Shown in pieces: positions 19,201 through 27,546 of a DNA stretch of 64,000 nt. The stretch's first letter is position 1. Each line of letters opens with the position of its first letter. Source of the DNA: Listeria cossartiae subsp. cayugensis (lineage in GTDB: Bacteria > Bacillota > Bacilli > Lactobacillales > Listeriaceae). The position numbers and the translations under genes were made by a program. A model generated the notes under the pieces. It searched no databases. It saw only the letters and a list, made by a program, of their open reading frames with translations, and was not told the origin of the DNA. The stretch covers positions 1,333,947 to 1,397,946 of the forward strand of contig NZ_JAARZC010000001.1 of the NCBI RefSeq assembly GCF_014229095.1. Reading direction: 5' to 3'.

Positions 19201-19439
19201 AAATGTGTTGCGTAGATGTGTTTACAAATGGCGTTTAATTGAAAATCCGCACAGCTACACGCATAATTTTCGTTGCCAGCATCTTCTACAACATTTTGAT
19301 CAATAAAATACGTTAAAAAATGGTCTGATGCATCCTTTTCACGAAACTGAATAATTTCTCCGTCTTCCATCAGTTTCTTTCCAGCCTGCTTCACACTATA
19401 TGGAATCATTTTATTTTGAATTGCGGTAAAGTGCTCCAT
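16221..19439 (-). CDS. SWIM-domain SNF2 family DNA helicase/ATPase
   Basis: This 1072-aa protein has an N-terminal SWIM zinc finger (CSCADFQLNAICKH near residues 61-74) and a long middle region. A two-lobe SNF2 motor follows from about residue 610: Walker A DDMGLGKTVQT, motif II DESQ, SGTPLEN, and in the second lobe KAGGTGLNLVGAD and QATGRAHRIGQ. Bacterial homologues (B. subtilis YwqA class) are thought to remodel RNA polymerase or nucleoprotein complexes; the role here is not known. First gene of a run with YflT-like and RsbR-like proteins. Confidence 0.93.
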   Translation of the reverse strand: MEHFTAIQNKMIPYSVKQAGKKLMEDGEIIQFREKDASDHFLTYFIDQNVVEDAGNENYACSCADFQLNAICKHIYATHLKMEKEKQKAAKQDFKNRILTQESNTLLSLFQQNMAQQFEVEEDNTNKTPLQTQYIIRLKPDDTSYIMTIEVKVGTERTYVVKNMNTFLAAIRDRQWLVFTKNFAYDPNEHFFAEEDKQILDKLLQISEIAKMYDTDSFYWSKSYAEEKNLTIPPSMASELLELLAERDTTCIIMKERVEDIKYRGINVRHDNLDFIFELKKSADDKYQLELEDLQQAIFFEAYQLLFFDGTFFIPAKEVWESLKPLIEFHKVTKNEVVQFSESQLSEVISYVLPALQKSGKLKLDDSIEDRITQQPLDCKLFIALEYGEHTLRLEYHYGNQLFDPFATTEEENEKIMIRDVEKEARVMNIIESAPVHFSGTKMVVNKQEKDLYQFYYRTIPKLAEYAEIYMEDGLEEMVEENVRPVTTLDVSGDNDYLSVSFDFKGIPEEEVQNVLESLREKRSYHRLKSGRFLSLESENYKQMEDVLQMLEVRKKDVQANMQVPLYRGMQIYDILGAGTQDEHHKFSRSFRELLTDITTQSEDNFTLPKGLKAELRDYQLTGFEWMKSLAKYNLGGILADDMGLGKTVQTISFLASELEDNPNLKPVLIITPASLLYNWQSELEKFAPAIPVTVLHGTKQSRMAEMEEMKRGHVYLISYPSLRQDIVHFADVAFSSVIIDESQAIKNYHTKASQAVRALKRNHVFALSGTPLENSIDELWAIFQTLMPGFFPSLRKFKEIPYDNIAKMIRPFLLRRLKQDVVKELPDKIETNLYSELTDEQKTIYLAYLEKIQADLEASNGNAGEERIKLLAGLTRLRQICCDPSLFVENYQGESGKLLQLFDTIQTARENGKRILIFSQFTGMLSIIRQKLEEDGQTLFYMDGKTPSKTRLDMVNAFNEGENDIFLISLKAGGTGLNLVGADTVILYDLWWNPAVEEQATGRAHRIGQKRVVQVFRMITKGTIEERIFDLQKKKQALVDELIQPGEQMLGKLSTEEIKQILQLDNGRDDK

Positions 19440-19523
19440 TACTTTCTTCCTCCCAAAAACCGTCCATTACTCTAAACTACTATTATATAGGAAAAGACGA
19501 GGGACGGCAACGCATGCGGTCTT

Positions 19524-22500
19524 TTAGCTACTAGCGGTAATAAATTTAGTAGTACTTCCGTGATTTGTCGCTGTTACTTCGAGCCTTGCAGAAATTCGTT
19601 CTTTTAGCTCTGGCACATGGGAAATAATCCCAACTAAGCGCCCATTTTCTTGTGTTTCGAGTAAACATTCGACTGCGGCTTCAAGTGATTCTGGATCCAG
19701 CGTACCGAATCCTTCATCAATAAACATGGTCTCAAGTGAAATCCCGCCCGCCATTTCCTGTACTACTTCTGCAAGTGATAAAGCAAGCGCAAGGGAGGTT
19801 TTAAAGCTTTCTCCCCCCGAAAGTGTTTTTACGTGGCGTGTTAGTCCGGTGTATTCGTCAAAAACTTCAAGTTCTAAGCCACTTTGGACATTTCCTTTTG
19901 CTTTTTCCATTTTTCGTTGTAGTTCAAAACGGCCGCTCGTCATTTTCGATAGACGGTGATTAGCTCGGTGGATAATAGTGTCTAAGAACATCGCTAAAAT
20001 GTAGCGTTCAAATGTTAATCTGCGGGCGTTTTTCCCGCGGGCAGCATCTGCTAGCAATCCAATATCCGCATAGTTTGCTTCGGCTTTTTCAACGGTTTGA
20101 ATGCTATTTTGATAGTTTTCGATCAGTTCTTTGCGTTTTGCGACAAATTCGCGTTGTTTGATAGTACTTTCTTCTGATTGACTGAGTTGTCGTTGCTTTT
20201 CTTGCATCACGAATTCGAGTTGTTCGATATTCGGCTTTTGTTTATCTTTGAGTTTCTCTGTTAAATCCGCTTGACGCGAGATCGCTAAATGACGTTTTCG
20301 TTCAAAGTCGGCCAGTTGTTCTTCTTGGCTTTTTAGTTCTTCGTCGGACATTAGTGCTTGTTTATAGGCATCATAGGATGAAAAATCATTTTGTTTCATA
20401 GCTACTTTAAAAATTTCCCGTTGTTCTTGTAATGCTTCTTTTGCACCTAAAGTTGTTTTTTGCGCAGATTGTAACGTTGATTCTAGTTGGGTTATGGCTT
20501 TTTCAGCTTGTCTAAATGCTGTATCCACTTGCTCTGCTTGTTTAATATGCGTTTGAATACTAGCATTTAGTTCTTTTTTCTTCTGCTCAAAAACGGCTTT
20601 ATCCCGCAAACCAGCTGGGATTGATTGTTCTAAATAGCTTAATTTACCTGTAGTTAGTTGAACTTGCTGATGCAACTGTTCTACTTGAACGGCAATCGTA
20701 TTTTTTGCTGTTTCGGCTTTATTTTGGTTGGTTTTTAATGTTTGTAAAGTTGCTTGGATTGTTTCTTTTTGGGCGATTTTGGTTTGTAGCATTTCTATTT
20801 CTTCCGTTACATTCTTTCTTTGTTGGATGTTTTCAGCTAATGCTTGTTCGAGCTCGGCTAGGTGCACATCCGCGATATCTGCCCATTCACTTAGTTGCCA
20901 TTCGAGCTGGCTGATCGCTTTTTCGGTTGAATCAATCGCTACTTGTTTTTCGCGTAGCTTTGCGCTAGCTACTTCGAGTGTTTCAAGATTGGCCACTTCT
21001 CCAAATTCCGCGAGTTTTGGGTGTGACACAGAACCACAGACGGGACAAGCATCGCCGTCATGCAAATGGGTCGCCAGTATCGCTGCTTGTTCTTGTTGTC
21101 GTTTTATTTCTTCTTGATTAATCGTTGTTTCTATTTCCGACTTTGCGGTTAAAAGCTTGGCAAGCGTTTGTTCTTCTTCTTGTTTCTGTGTATTCCATGC
21201 AACCATTTTCACCCGTTTTTTTACTAATTCTTGCTTTTTCTCGATGCTAGCTTCAATCGTTGTTCGCTCATTAATAGCTTCCAAATTGGCCATTTCCGCT
21301 TGATTTACTTCCCCAAGCCGCGCTTCCATCAACTGCATTTCGGCAATGATTTCTTGCTCACTTTTCACGACTTTTTCTAAATGGTCGGTCGCTTCTTTCC
21401 AGTCTAGTTCGGCGCGTCTTTTTTGGACGGTAACCGTTTCTAACTCTATAATTTTCGGTTCCATTTCTTCCAATTGAAACAGCGTGCGTTTATTAGCTTC
21501 TAATTCTACTTCTTTTTCCGCCAACATTTCTTTTTGTTTTTTTGCATGTAAAAATTGATCCGATACCCGTTCCGCCTCAAGCGCCACTTGTTTTTCTGTT
21601 TTCTCTGCCGCTTCCAATTGTTCTTTCAAACGAATGCAAAGGGCATCTTGAGACCGCAAATTGCTCGCTCTTTTGGCAGCTTCCATGCGCATTTCTATTG
21701 CTTGATAAAAATCTTTTTCTGCTTCCAACTTCACTACTTCCGCCGAATATGCATCTAAATTTTGCCAATCAATCAATTGCTCTTTTGCGAGTGTGACTTT
21801 TTCAACAGCGTCACTGGTTTGTTTGCGAATAACGCTCAATTCCGTTTCTAATTCTGCTAAAATCGCTTGTTCTTTTTGCATTGCTTCGGTTTGCAAAACA
21901 CTGATTTCACTCGTCGTTTTTCCAGCAACCTCCATACCAGGCAAACTCAGCTCAGCAAGTTCTGCCACTTTTTTGCGCGCTTCTACGACTAAAATTTCCG
22001 CTTCTTTTTGCTTTTCCCACAGTAAATTTTCGACTTTTTCATAGTAAACCGTATGCGCTAACCGTTGCAAAATCACTTCTTTTTCTTTACTATCCGATAC
22101 GAGTAATTCTCTAAATTCCCCTTGTGGAATCATCAAAATCTGTCTAAATTGATCCACATTAAGCTGAATTAATTCTTCCATTTTCGTATTTACATCACGA
22201 ACTGAACTTGCCAGTAATTTCATCTCGTCGCCAATCAACTCGTATAACTCGGCTTTTTGCGGAGAAGTAGTCGTTCCATTGCCACGTTGTTTCGCAATTT
22301 CTTGCTGTGGAATCCGACTAATTTGGTAAATTTTATCTTTCAATCTAAAAGCAAGCGTGACTTCAGTAATTTCTTTATCCGTCGCAAAATGACTACGCAT
22401 CGAAAAACTTTCCCGATCAAATGTATTCGCTTTGCCGAAAATCGCAAAACTAATCGCATCAAAAATAGTTGATTTTCCCGCCCCAGTTTTCCCAGAAATC

Positions 22501-22595
22501 ACGAAAATCTGCTCCGTTCCAAGCTTTTCAAAATCAATCACTTCTTTTTTCGCATAAGCTCCGAACGCTTGCATCGTTAATTTAATTGGTCTCAT
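19524..22595 (-). CDS. sbcC: Exonuclease SbcCD, ATPase subunit
   Basis: This 1023-aa SMC-like protein has Walker A GKTGAGKSTIFDA near residues 35-47, long coiled coils and a central zinc hook CPVCGS. The C-terminal ABC signature is TLSGGESFKTSL and Walker B reads MFIDEGFGTLD. With SbcD it cleaves DNA hairpins and protein-blocked ends. The ATG overlaps the sbcD stop as ATGA (22592-22595), typical for this pair. Confidence 0.97.
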   Translation of the reverse strand: MRPIKLTMQAFGAYAKKEVIDFEKLGTEQIFVISGKTGAGKSTIFDAISFAIFGKANTFDRESFSMRSHFATDKEITEVTLAFRLKDKIYQISRIPQQEIAKQRGNGTTTSPQKAELYELIGDEMKLLASSVRDVNTKMEELIQLNVDQFRQILMIPQGEFRELLVSDSKEKEVILQRLAHTVYYEKVENLLWEKQKEAEILVVEARKKVAELAELSLPGMEVAGKTTSEISVLQTEAMQKEQAILAELETELSVIRKQTSDAVEKVTLAKEQLIDWQNLDAYSAEVVKLEAEKDFYQAIEMRMEAAKRASNLRSQDALCIRLKEQLEAAEKTEKQVALEAERVSDQFLHAKKQKEMLAEKEVELEANKRTLFQLEEMEPKIIELETVTVQKRRAELDWKEATDHLEKVVKSEQEIIAEMQLMEARLGEVNQAEMANLEAINERTTIEASIEKKQELVKKRVKMVAWNTQKQEEEQTLAKLLTAKSEIETTINQEEIKRQQEQAAILATHLHDGDACPVCGSVSHPKLAEFGEVANLETLEVASAKLREKQVAIDSTEKAISQLEWQLSEWADIADVHLAELEQALAENIQQRKNVTEEIEMLQTKIAQKETIQATLQTLKTNQNKAETAKNTIAVQVEQLHQQVQLTTGKLSYLEQSIPAGLRDKAVFEQKKKELNASIQTHIKQAEQVDTAFRQAEKAITQLESTLQSAQKTTLGAKEALQEQREIFKVAMKQNDFSSYDAYKQALMSDEELKSQEEQLADFERKRHLAISRQADLTEKLKDKQKPNIEQLEFVMQEKQRQLSQSEESTIKQREFVAKRKELIENYQNSIQTVEKAEANYADIGLLADAARGKNARRLTFERYILAMFLDTIIHRANHRLSKMTSGRFELQRKMEKAKGNVQSGLELEVFDEYTGLTRHVKTLSGGESFKTSLALALSLAEVVQEMAGGISLETMFIDEGFGTLDPESLEAAVECLLETQENGRLVGIISHVPELKERISARLEVTATNHGSTTKFITASS

Positions 22596-23716
22596 TCAGC
22601 ATCCTCCGTCCTTGCTTGTTCAAAAACGTCCGCTAACTTTTGTTTTTGCGTTTCCGTTAATTCTGTTCCATTGACATGTTCAAAAAATTGGCCAAATAAC
22701 TCTAAATCATCTTTTTTCATAATTTCTTCAAAGTTATCTTGCGTTTCTTTTAATGTTTGTTTTTTACGTTCTAAATGTAAAATATTTGGATAAAATTGAC
22801 GCAATTTCCCCATTGGATCTATCAAAGCGCCCTCATCCATCAAATTAACTTGGAAGAAATCATCAGGATTTTCTACTAAGTTTTCCGTCAGTTCCGTGAG
22901 TGTTCCAGAAATAATTCGCATATCATGTTTTGGCGTCAGAAAACGTTCGGTCGCACTAACTAGCTCTTTGCCTTCGATTTCCACAATCCGGACACTTTTA
23001 TGATCATTTGCTTCTGAAAAAGAATATTTCAAAGGCGAACCACTGTAAAAAATAGATGGATGGCGAATCGCATGCGGGTGGTGCAAATGACCCAGCGCGG
23101 TATAAGTAAAACCGTCAAAGCAATTCGTCGAAACACGATCGACATTCCCAATCGCAAGTTGGCGCTCGGAATCACTCGGAATCCCGCCAGAAACGAACGC
23201 ATGCCCAACCAAAATCTGCGCCTTACTTGGATCCCATTTGGAACGAATTTGTTTCGTCACAGCTTGCATAGCGTCTTCAAAACTGCGAATGGAATTATCC
23301 GCAAAAGCCTCACGAATAATTGCCGGTTCATGATATGGTACAAGCCACACTTCCGCATCCATAAAAGGAATCCCTTCAAACTGCGAAGTACACTTTCCTT
23401 TCATATAAAGCTTGCTACTTTCATACCACTGGCTACCAAAAGAAAGTCGCTCAGCGCTATCATGGTTTCCACTAATTGCAAAAATCGGAATACCAAGTTC
23501 GACATTCCATTTCACTAAAATATCATTCAGCACTTTTACCGCATCAGCAGGCGGCACAGCTCGGTCATATAAGTCTCCTGCCAAAATAATGGCATCTACT
23601 TGCTCTTCCTCGACAATCTTCGTTATTTGTGCCAAAATGTACTTTTGTTCCGCAAGCATCGATACTCCAGATACAATTTTTCCTAAATGCAAATCGGCTG
23701 TATGTAAAAATTTCAT
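22592..23716 (-). CDS. sbcD: Exonuclease SbcCD, nuclease subunit
   Basis: This 374-aa calcineurin-type phosphoesterase carries the metal-binding motifs LHTADLHLG at the N-terminus, AGDLYDR, SGNHDS and ALGHLHHPH. It is the Mn-dependent nuclease partner of SbcC. The start is placed at the ATG giving MKFLHTADLHLG (23716) with AGAGGA upstream; the longer frame starting at 23773 adds 19 residues before the fold begins. The opposite-strand plsC starts about 115 bases away, so the two are divergently transcribed. Confidence 0.96.
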   Translation of the reverse strand: MKFLHTADLHLGKIVSGVSMLAEQKYILAQITKIVEEEQVDAIILAGDLYDRAVPPADAVKVLNDILVKWNVELGIPIFAISGNHDSAERLSFGSQWYESSKLYMKGKCTSQFEGIPFMDAEVWLVPYHEPAIIREAFADNSIRSFEDAMQAVTKQIRSKWDPSKAQILVGHAFVSGGIPSDSERQLAIGNVDRVSTNCFDGFTYTALGHLHHPHAIRHPSIFYSGSPLKYSFSEANDHKSVRIVEIEGKELVSATERFLTPKHDMRIISGTLTELTENLVENPDDFFQVNLMDEGALIDPMGKLRQFYPNILHLERKKQTLKETQDNFEEIMKKDDLELFGQFFEHVNGTELTETQKQKLADVFEQARTEDAE

Positions 23717-23831
23717 CGGTTTCCTCTTTTCTTTTTCCAGGAGATTATTTATTTTTAATGCAAAACTCGTCATTTTTAAGTATACTAGATATAGTTTAAA
23801 AAAATAACTAGCAATACTGGGAGTGAAGAAG

Positions 23832-24440
23832 TTGTTTTATCATTTCGCAAAAAACCTCGTTCATTTTATTTTAATTATTATTGGTGGACGATTTCAAGTA
23901 CAAAACAAAGACAAAATCATTGAAGCACCTTATGTGGTTGTGTCCACGCATACGTCATGGATTGAAATCTTATACCTCGGTTTCGCCCTATCGCCAACAC
24001 CAGTGCATTATATGGCCAAACAAGAGCTATTCAAAGGTAAATTCCTTAACTGGCTAATGACACACCTTAACGCCTTTCCAGTCAACCGTGATAACCCTGG
24101 ACCAAGCGCCATTAAAGCACCAATCCGAATGCTAAAAGCTGGCAAAGTAGTTGGGATTTTCCCGAGTGGTACACGAAAAACAACCAACCTTCATTTAAAA
24201 CGCGGTGCTGTGACTATCGCTCACAAAGCAAAAGTTCCGATGCTACCTGCCGTTTATGACGGACCAAAAACATTTGGAGAAATTTTAAAACGCAAAAAAA
24301 TCATTATTCGTTTTGGCGATCCGGTACTATTCAATGATACCGAACTTGACCAAAAAGAGCTACTAGAAGTTAAATCTCAAGAACTAATGAACACTTTCGA
24401 ACAGCTTCAAAACGAAATTAATCAAACAAAAAATAAATAA
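23832..24440 (+). CDS. plsC: 1-acyl-sn-glycerol-3-phosphate acyltransferase
   Basis: This 202-aa membrane-associated enzyme acylates lysophosphatidate in phospholipid synthesis. It has an N-terminal hydrophobic stretch, motif II AFPVNRDNPGP, motif III FPSGTRK and motif IV PMLPAVYDG. Motif I is HTSWIE, so the usual HX4D dyad has Glu in place of Asp. I choose the TTG start at 23832 (giving MFYHFAKN) because GGGAG lies 8 bases upstream; a GTG at 23823 would overlap that site. It converges with the lipoprotein gene at a shared terminator. Confidence 0.9.
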   Translation: MFYHFAKNLVHFILIIIGGRFQVQNKDKIIEAPYVVVSTHTSWIEILYLGFALSPTPVHYMAKQELFKGKFLNWLMTHLNAFPVNRDNPGPSAIKAPIRMLKAGKVVGIFPSGTRKTTNLHLKRGAVTIAHKAKVPMLPAVYDGPKTFGEILKRKKIIIRFGDPVLFNDTELDQKELLEVKSQELMNTFEQLQNEINQTKNK

Positions 24441-24444
24441 AAAA

Positions 24445-24476
24445 AAAGACAGTTTCCGATTGGAAGCTGTCTTTTT
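24445..24476. terminator. Bidirectional terminator between plsC and the lipoprotein gene
   Basis: AAGACAGTTTCC pairs with GGAAGCTGTCTT (one G-U pair) around a short loop, with long A and T tracts on the two sides. Confidence 0.87.
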
Positions 24477-24482
24477 TTATTA

Positions 24483-24998
24483 TCAGGAAGCTGTATCAGT
24501 AGAGATGCTTGAAGGATTAAGTCCTGCATCTTTTAATACGCCAGCAATTGCTTCGTCCGCTTTTGCCATTGCTTCGTCTGCTTTTGTTGTATCACGACCA
24601 CTAGCTTTAAGTGCGTCTGCTTCTAATTTGTAAGCATCACTTAATTGTTTCACAGCTGCTTTGAAATCATCTGTGTATTTACCAAGGTCAGGTGTTTTTT
24701 CACTAGCAAGTGCTTCAGATACTTTAAGTGCTGATTCACTAGCTGGTTTTGCAAGAGCTGCAAGGTCTGCTTCAGCTGGTTTTGGATCTGCGCCAACTGC
24801 TCCTACATAAGCGTTGTAATCGCCATTGTTTTCGTTAATAACGTTTACTAAGTCCATGTAATAATTTAATACGTTGTCTTTATCGTTTGTTGTTTCTTTG
24901 CTTGTGTCTTCTTTTTTGTCAGAACTGTTAGAACCAGAACAAGCCGCAAGCGACAAACCTAGTGCTAAAGTTAAAACTACTAATAACCATTTTTTCAA
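24483..24998 (-). CDS. Putative lipoprotein of unknown function
   Basis: This 171-aa protein has a lipoprotein signal, with Lys-Lys followed by a hydrophobic core and the lipobox LAAC (Cys20). A Ser/Asp/Lys-rich linker (SGSNSSDKKEDTSKET) and an alanine-rich helical domain follow. No enzyme motif is seen. The start is TTG (24998) with GGAGG 8 bases upstream. The transcript begins over 100 bases upstream and contains a folded leader, described separately. Confidence 0.82.
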   Translation of the reverse strand: MKKWLLVVLTLALGLSLAACSGSNSSDKKEDTSKETTNDKDNVLNYYMDLVNVINENNGDYNAYVGAVGADPKPAEADLAALAKPASESALKVSEALASEKTPDLGKYTDDFKAAVKQLSDAYKLEADALKASGRDTTKADEAMAKADEAIAGVLKDAGLNPSSISTDTAS

Positions 24999-25005
24999 GA
25001 TGATG

Positions 25006-25115
25006 TCCTCCTTTTTATCAAGCCAAACTCGGAAGCCCTTTTGTAACTGGCCGCGTCAGTCTCGGATATGCTTCACCCATCCGGCAAGTAACATTACTCA
25101 CGATGTAACATTATT
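25006..25115 (-). promoter_or_regulatory. Structured 5' leader of the lipoprotein gene, class unknown
   Basis: The minus-strand RNA can form CGGAU/AUCCG with an 11-base loop, a CUG/CAG hairpin, and GUUAC/GUAAU near its 5' end. The loop sequence GAAGC is complementary to GCUUC further on, so a pseudoknot is possible. The pentamer CCGAG occurs twice. It does not fit the T-box, SAM-I, purine, c-di-GMP or glycine riboswitch patterns I know. Structures were not computed. Confidence 0.5.
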
Positions 25116-25152
25116 CATTATAAGCTATTCATATGGAATAATTCAAGCTGTT
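25116..25152 (-). promoter_or_regulatory. Promoter of the lipoprotein gene
   Basis: On the minus strand TTGAAT (-35) is followed by an 18-base spacer and TATAAT (-10), giving a leader of about 110 bases before the TTG start. Coordinates are approximate. Confidence 0.75.
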
Positions 25153-25171
25153 TTGAAAAATGCTTTTACGA

Positions 25172-25660
25172 TTATTCATACTCTCCGCTTACTTCTACTT
25201 TTCTAAGCGCTTTTTCAGTATTTTTATATTGGAAATACATCACAATTCGCCACGGTACAATCATCGCAAACGCCATAATCCAGAACATACCAGATAACTC
25301 GCCCACTTCTAAACTACCGCTAATCCAGTACTTAATAAAGATCCGAATCAGTAATAACCCCATCAAAATAACCGGAAAAGCTTTTGTACGCTTAATAAAT
25401 ACGTACTGATGACGAATTTCAAATTTCGTTGTCCAAATTAAAATAACTGAAAATACAAGCCCCATTGCAATAGCTTCTAAAATATCTATCCACGAAACAC
25501 GGAAAAAAGGAATAACAAACATGAGAGCGCCTGTTGACATCATAATTGGCGGTATGATAATCCCTTTCACACTTGCTGGACGCTTCGATGCTTTCATTCG
25601 AATCATGATAATTCCAGCTCCAAAAACAAGTGTAATGATAATTGAAATGATTAATGACAC
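25172..25660 (-). CDS. CcdC-like integral membrane protein
   Basis: This 162-aa protein has about four to five hydrophobic segments and the stretch IIPPIMMSTGALMFVIPFFRV. That stretch is close to CcdC of B. subtilis, a membrane protein encoded with the cytochrome c maturation gene ccdA. No ccdA or cytochrome gene is nearby, so the role is unclear. The start is GTG (25660) with GGGGG about 8 bases upstream. Confidence 0.8.
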   Translation of the reverse strand: MSLIISIIITLVFGAGIIMIRMKASKRPASVKGIIIPPIMMSTGALMFVIPFFRVSWIDILEAIAMGLVFSVILIWTTKFEIRHQYVFIKRTKAFPVILMGLLLIRIFIKYWISGSLEVGELSGMFWIMAFAMIVPWRIVMYFQYKNTEKALRKVEVSGEYE

Positions 25661-25740
25661 TTTTAATTCCCCCTACTAATCTGCTGTAACACTTCGCTCC
25701 TCATTATATTCCTTTTACCGTTTGAAATAAACTTCTCTGC

Positions 25741-27546
25741 TTAAAGCGCTTCGTCTAAATCCATTCCGCTATTTTGTAATTGATACATCGAATGATACAC
25801 CCCTTGTTCGGCAATCAAACTGTCATGTGTACCACGCTCAATAATTCTTCCTTTGGATAAAACTAAAATTAAATCGGCATCCTTAATTGTCGAAAGTCGA
25901 TGCGCAATCGCAATCGTTGTACGTCCTTCTCTCATTCGTTTTAAACCAGTTTGAATTAAGCTTTCTGTTTCTGTATCAATATTCGCCGTTGCTTCATCTA
26001 ACACAAGGATTTGCGGGTTCGTCACAACCGTCCTAGCAAACGAAATCAGCTGTCTTTGCCCACTTGAGAATGATGCCCCACGTTCAATCACTTTATGTTT
26101 ATATTGATCTGATAATGTTTGAATAAAGCCATCTGCTTGAACAAATTTCGCGGCATCCTCAATTTGTTCATCGGTAATATTTTTATTATACAACCGAATA
26201 TTGGTATTAATATCCCCATAAAACATAAAACTATCTTGCAATACTAGACCAGTTTTCTTGCGCAATTCAGCAATCTCGTGCGACTTAATCGATTTACCAT
26301 CAATCAAAATATCACCACGTTCAAATTCATAAAAGCGCATCATTAAATTGATAATTGAACTTTTCCCACTCCCCGTATGACCAACAAGTGCAACTGTTTG
26401 TCCAGGTTCCGCCGTAAAGCTAATATTTTTCAGCACATCACGTCCACCTTCATATGCAAACGAAACATCTTTAAACTCAATTTTAGCGCGCGTAATTTTC
26501 GCTTCAGGATCATTTAATTGGGCTGGCACTTCTTCGGTTTCATCCATAATCCGAAATACCCTCGATGCCGCTGTAATCGCTTCTTGATACATTGCCAGCC
26601 GTTCCATTACGTTATAAATCGCTTCTAAAAAACGGTCAAAATAACTAATAAACGCATAAATCGTCCCAATTGCTACCGGTCCGATTAAAGACTCAGCCCC
26701 GAAGAAACTAAGAATAATCACAACAGCAAGTGCATAAATCAAATCAATTGCCGGTCCAAGTAGTAACGCATTAAATTTAATATTCTTCATACCAACGTCA
26801 TAGTAATCTTTGTTGATTTTCTCAAATTCTTTTACTAACCGACGCTCTTGATTAAATTGTTGCACAATCGACATACCCGAAATCGACTCCGCAATTTTCG
26901 CATTTAATTGACTTAATTTTTCTCGACGTGCTCGGTAAAACTGCGAACTATATTTCCGGTAAACGAAGATAATAAAAACAATCAACGGGAATAACAGCAA
27001 GCTATATAGCGCTAATTGCACATTGAGCGCGAACATCGCCGCATAAATCCCGACAAGCATAAATAAACTTTGAATCGCTGTAGAAAGCACATTTATAAAC
27101 ATATCCTTTACAGCTTCGGTATCATTTGTCACACGCGAAACGATACTCCCAGCAGGCGTTTTATCAAAATAACGCATACCGAGCGAATGCAGTTTCGTAA
27201 AAATATCAATCCGCATTTGTTGAACGATTTCAAGCGCGATTTTTTGGAAGAACAGTAGTTGAAAATACCAAACTACCGATTTCCCAATCGTCAGCCCCAA
27301 ATACCCCGCTCCAAGAATGAGCAAAGCCTGCATTTCTAAGTTCATCGGTGTTAAATAATCATCCAAGAATATTTTAATCAAAATGGGCGCGAATACATCC
27401 GCAAGCGTTACGAGGAGAACAAGTACCCCAGTCCAAATTAAACTTGGAATATGGTATTTCGTATAACTAAGCATTCGTTTTAATACTTCGCGATGTTCTT
27501 TACCGGACATCACTAACATCTCATCTTGCTCATTCATCGCTTCCAT
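25741..27546 (-). CDS. Heterodimeric ABC exporter subunit, BmrD/YheH-like
   Basis: This 601-aa half-transporter has six transmembrane segments (about 45-320) and a nucleotide-binding domain with Walker A VGHTGSGKSS, Walker B ILVLDEATANID (catalytic Glu kept) and switch His in AHRLS. The signature is the variant FSSGQRQ. Its partner has the canonical signature but Asp instead of the catalytic Glu, as in BmrCD/LmrCD exporters with one degenerate site. The start is the ATG at 27546, inside the end of the partner gene (17-base overlap). Likely multidrug export. Confidence 0.9.
   Translation of the reverse strand: MEAMNEQDEMLVMSGKEHREVLKRMLSYTKYHIPSLIWTGVLVLLVTLADVFAPILIKIFLDDYLTPMNLEMQALLILGAGYLGLTIGKSVVWYFQLLFFQKIALEIVQQMRIDIFTKLHSLGMRYFDKTPAGSIVSRVTNDTEAVKDMFINVLSTAIQSLFMLVGIYAAMFALNVQLALYSLLLFPLIVFIIFVYRKYSSQFYRARREKLSQLNAKIAESISGMSIVQQFNQERRLVKEFEKINKDYYDVGMKNIKFNALLLGPAIDLIYALAVVIILSFFGAESLIGPVAIGTIYAFISYFDRFLEAIYNVMERLAMYQEAITAASRVFRIMDETEEVPAQLNDPEAKITRAKIEFKDVSFAYEGGRDVLKNISFTAEPGQTVALVGHTGSGKSSIINLMMRFYEFERGDILIDGKSIKSHEIAELRKKTGLVLQDSFMFYGDINTNIRLYNKNITDEQIEDAAKFVQADGFIQTLSDQYKHKVIERGASFSSGQRQLISFARTVVTNPQILVLDEATANIDTETESLIQTGLKRMREGRTTIAIAHRLSTIKDADLILVLSKGRIIERGTHDSLIAEQGVYHSMYQLQNSGMDLDEAL

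Noticed and set aside
23060..23807. 152-aa and 131-aa plus-strand ORFs opposite sbcD
   Set aside because: They are antisense frames of a strongly conserved nuclease gene.
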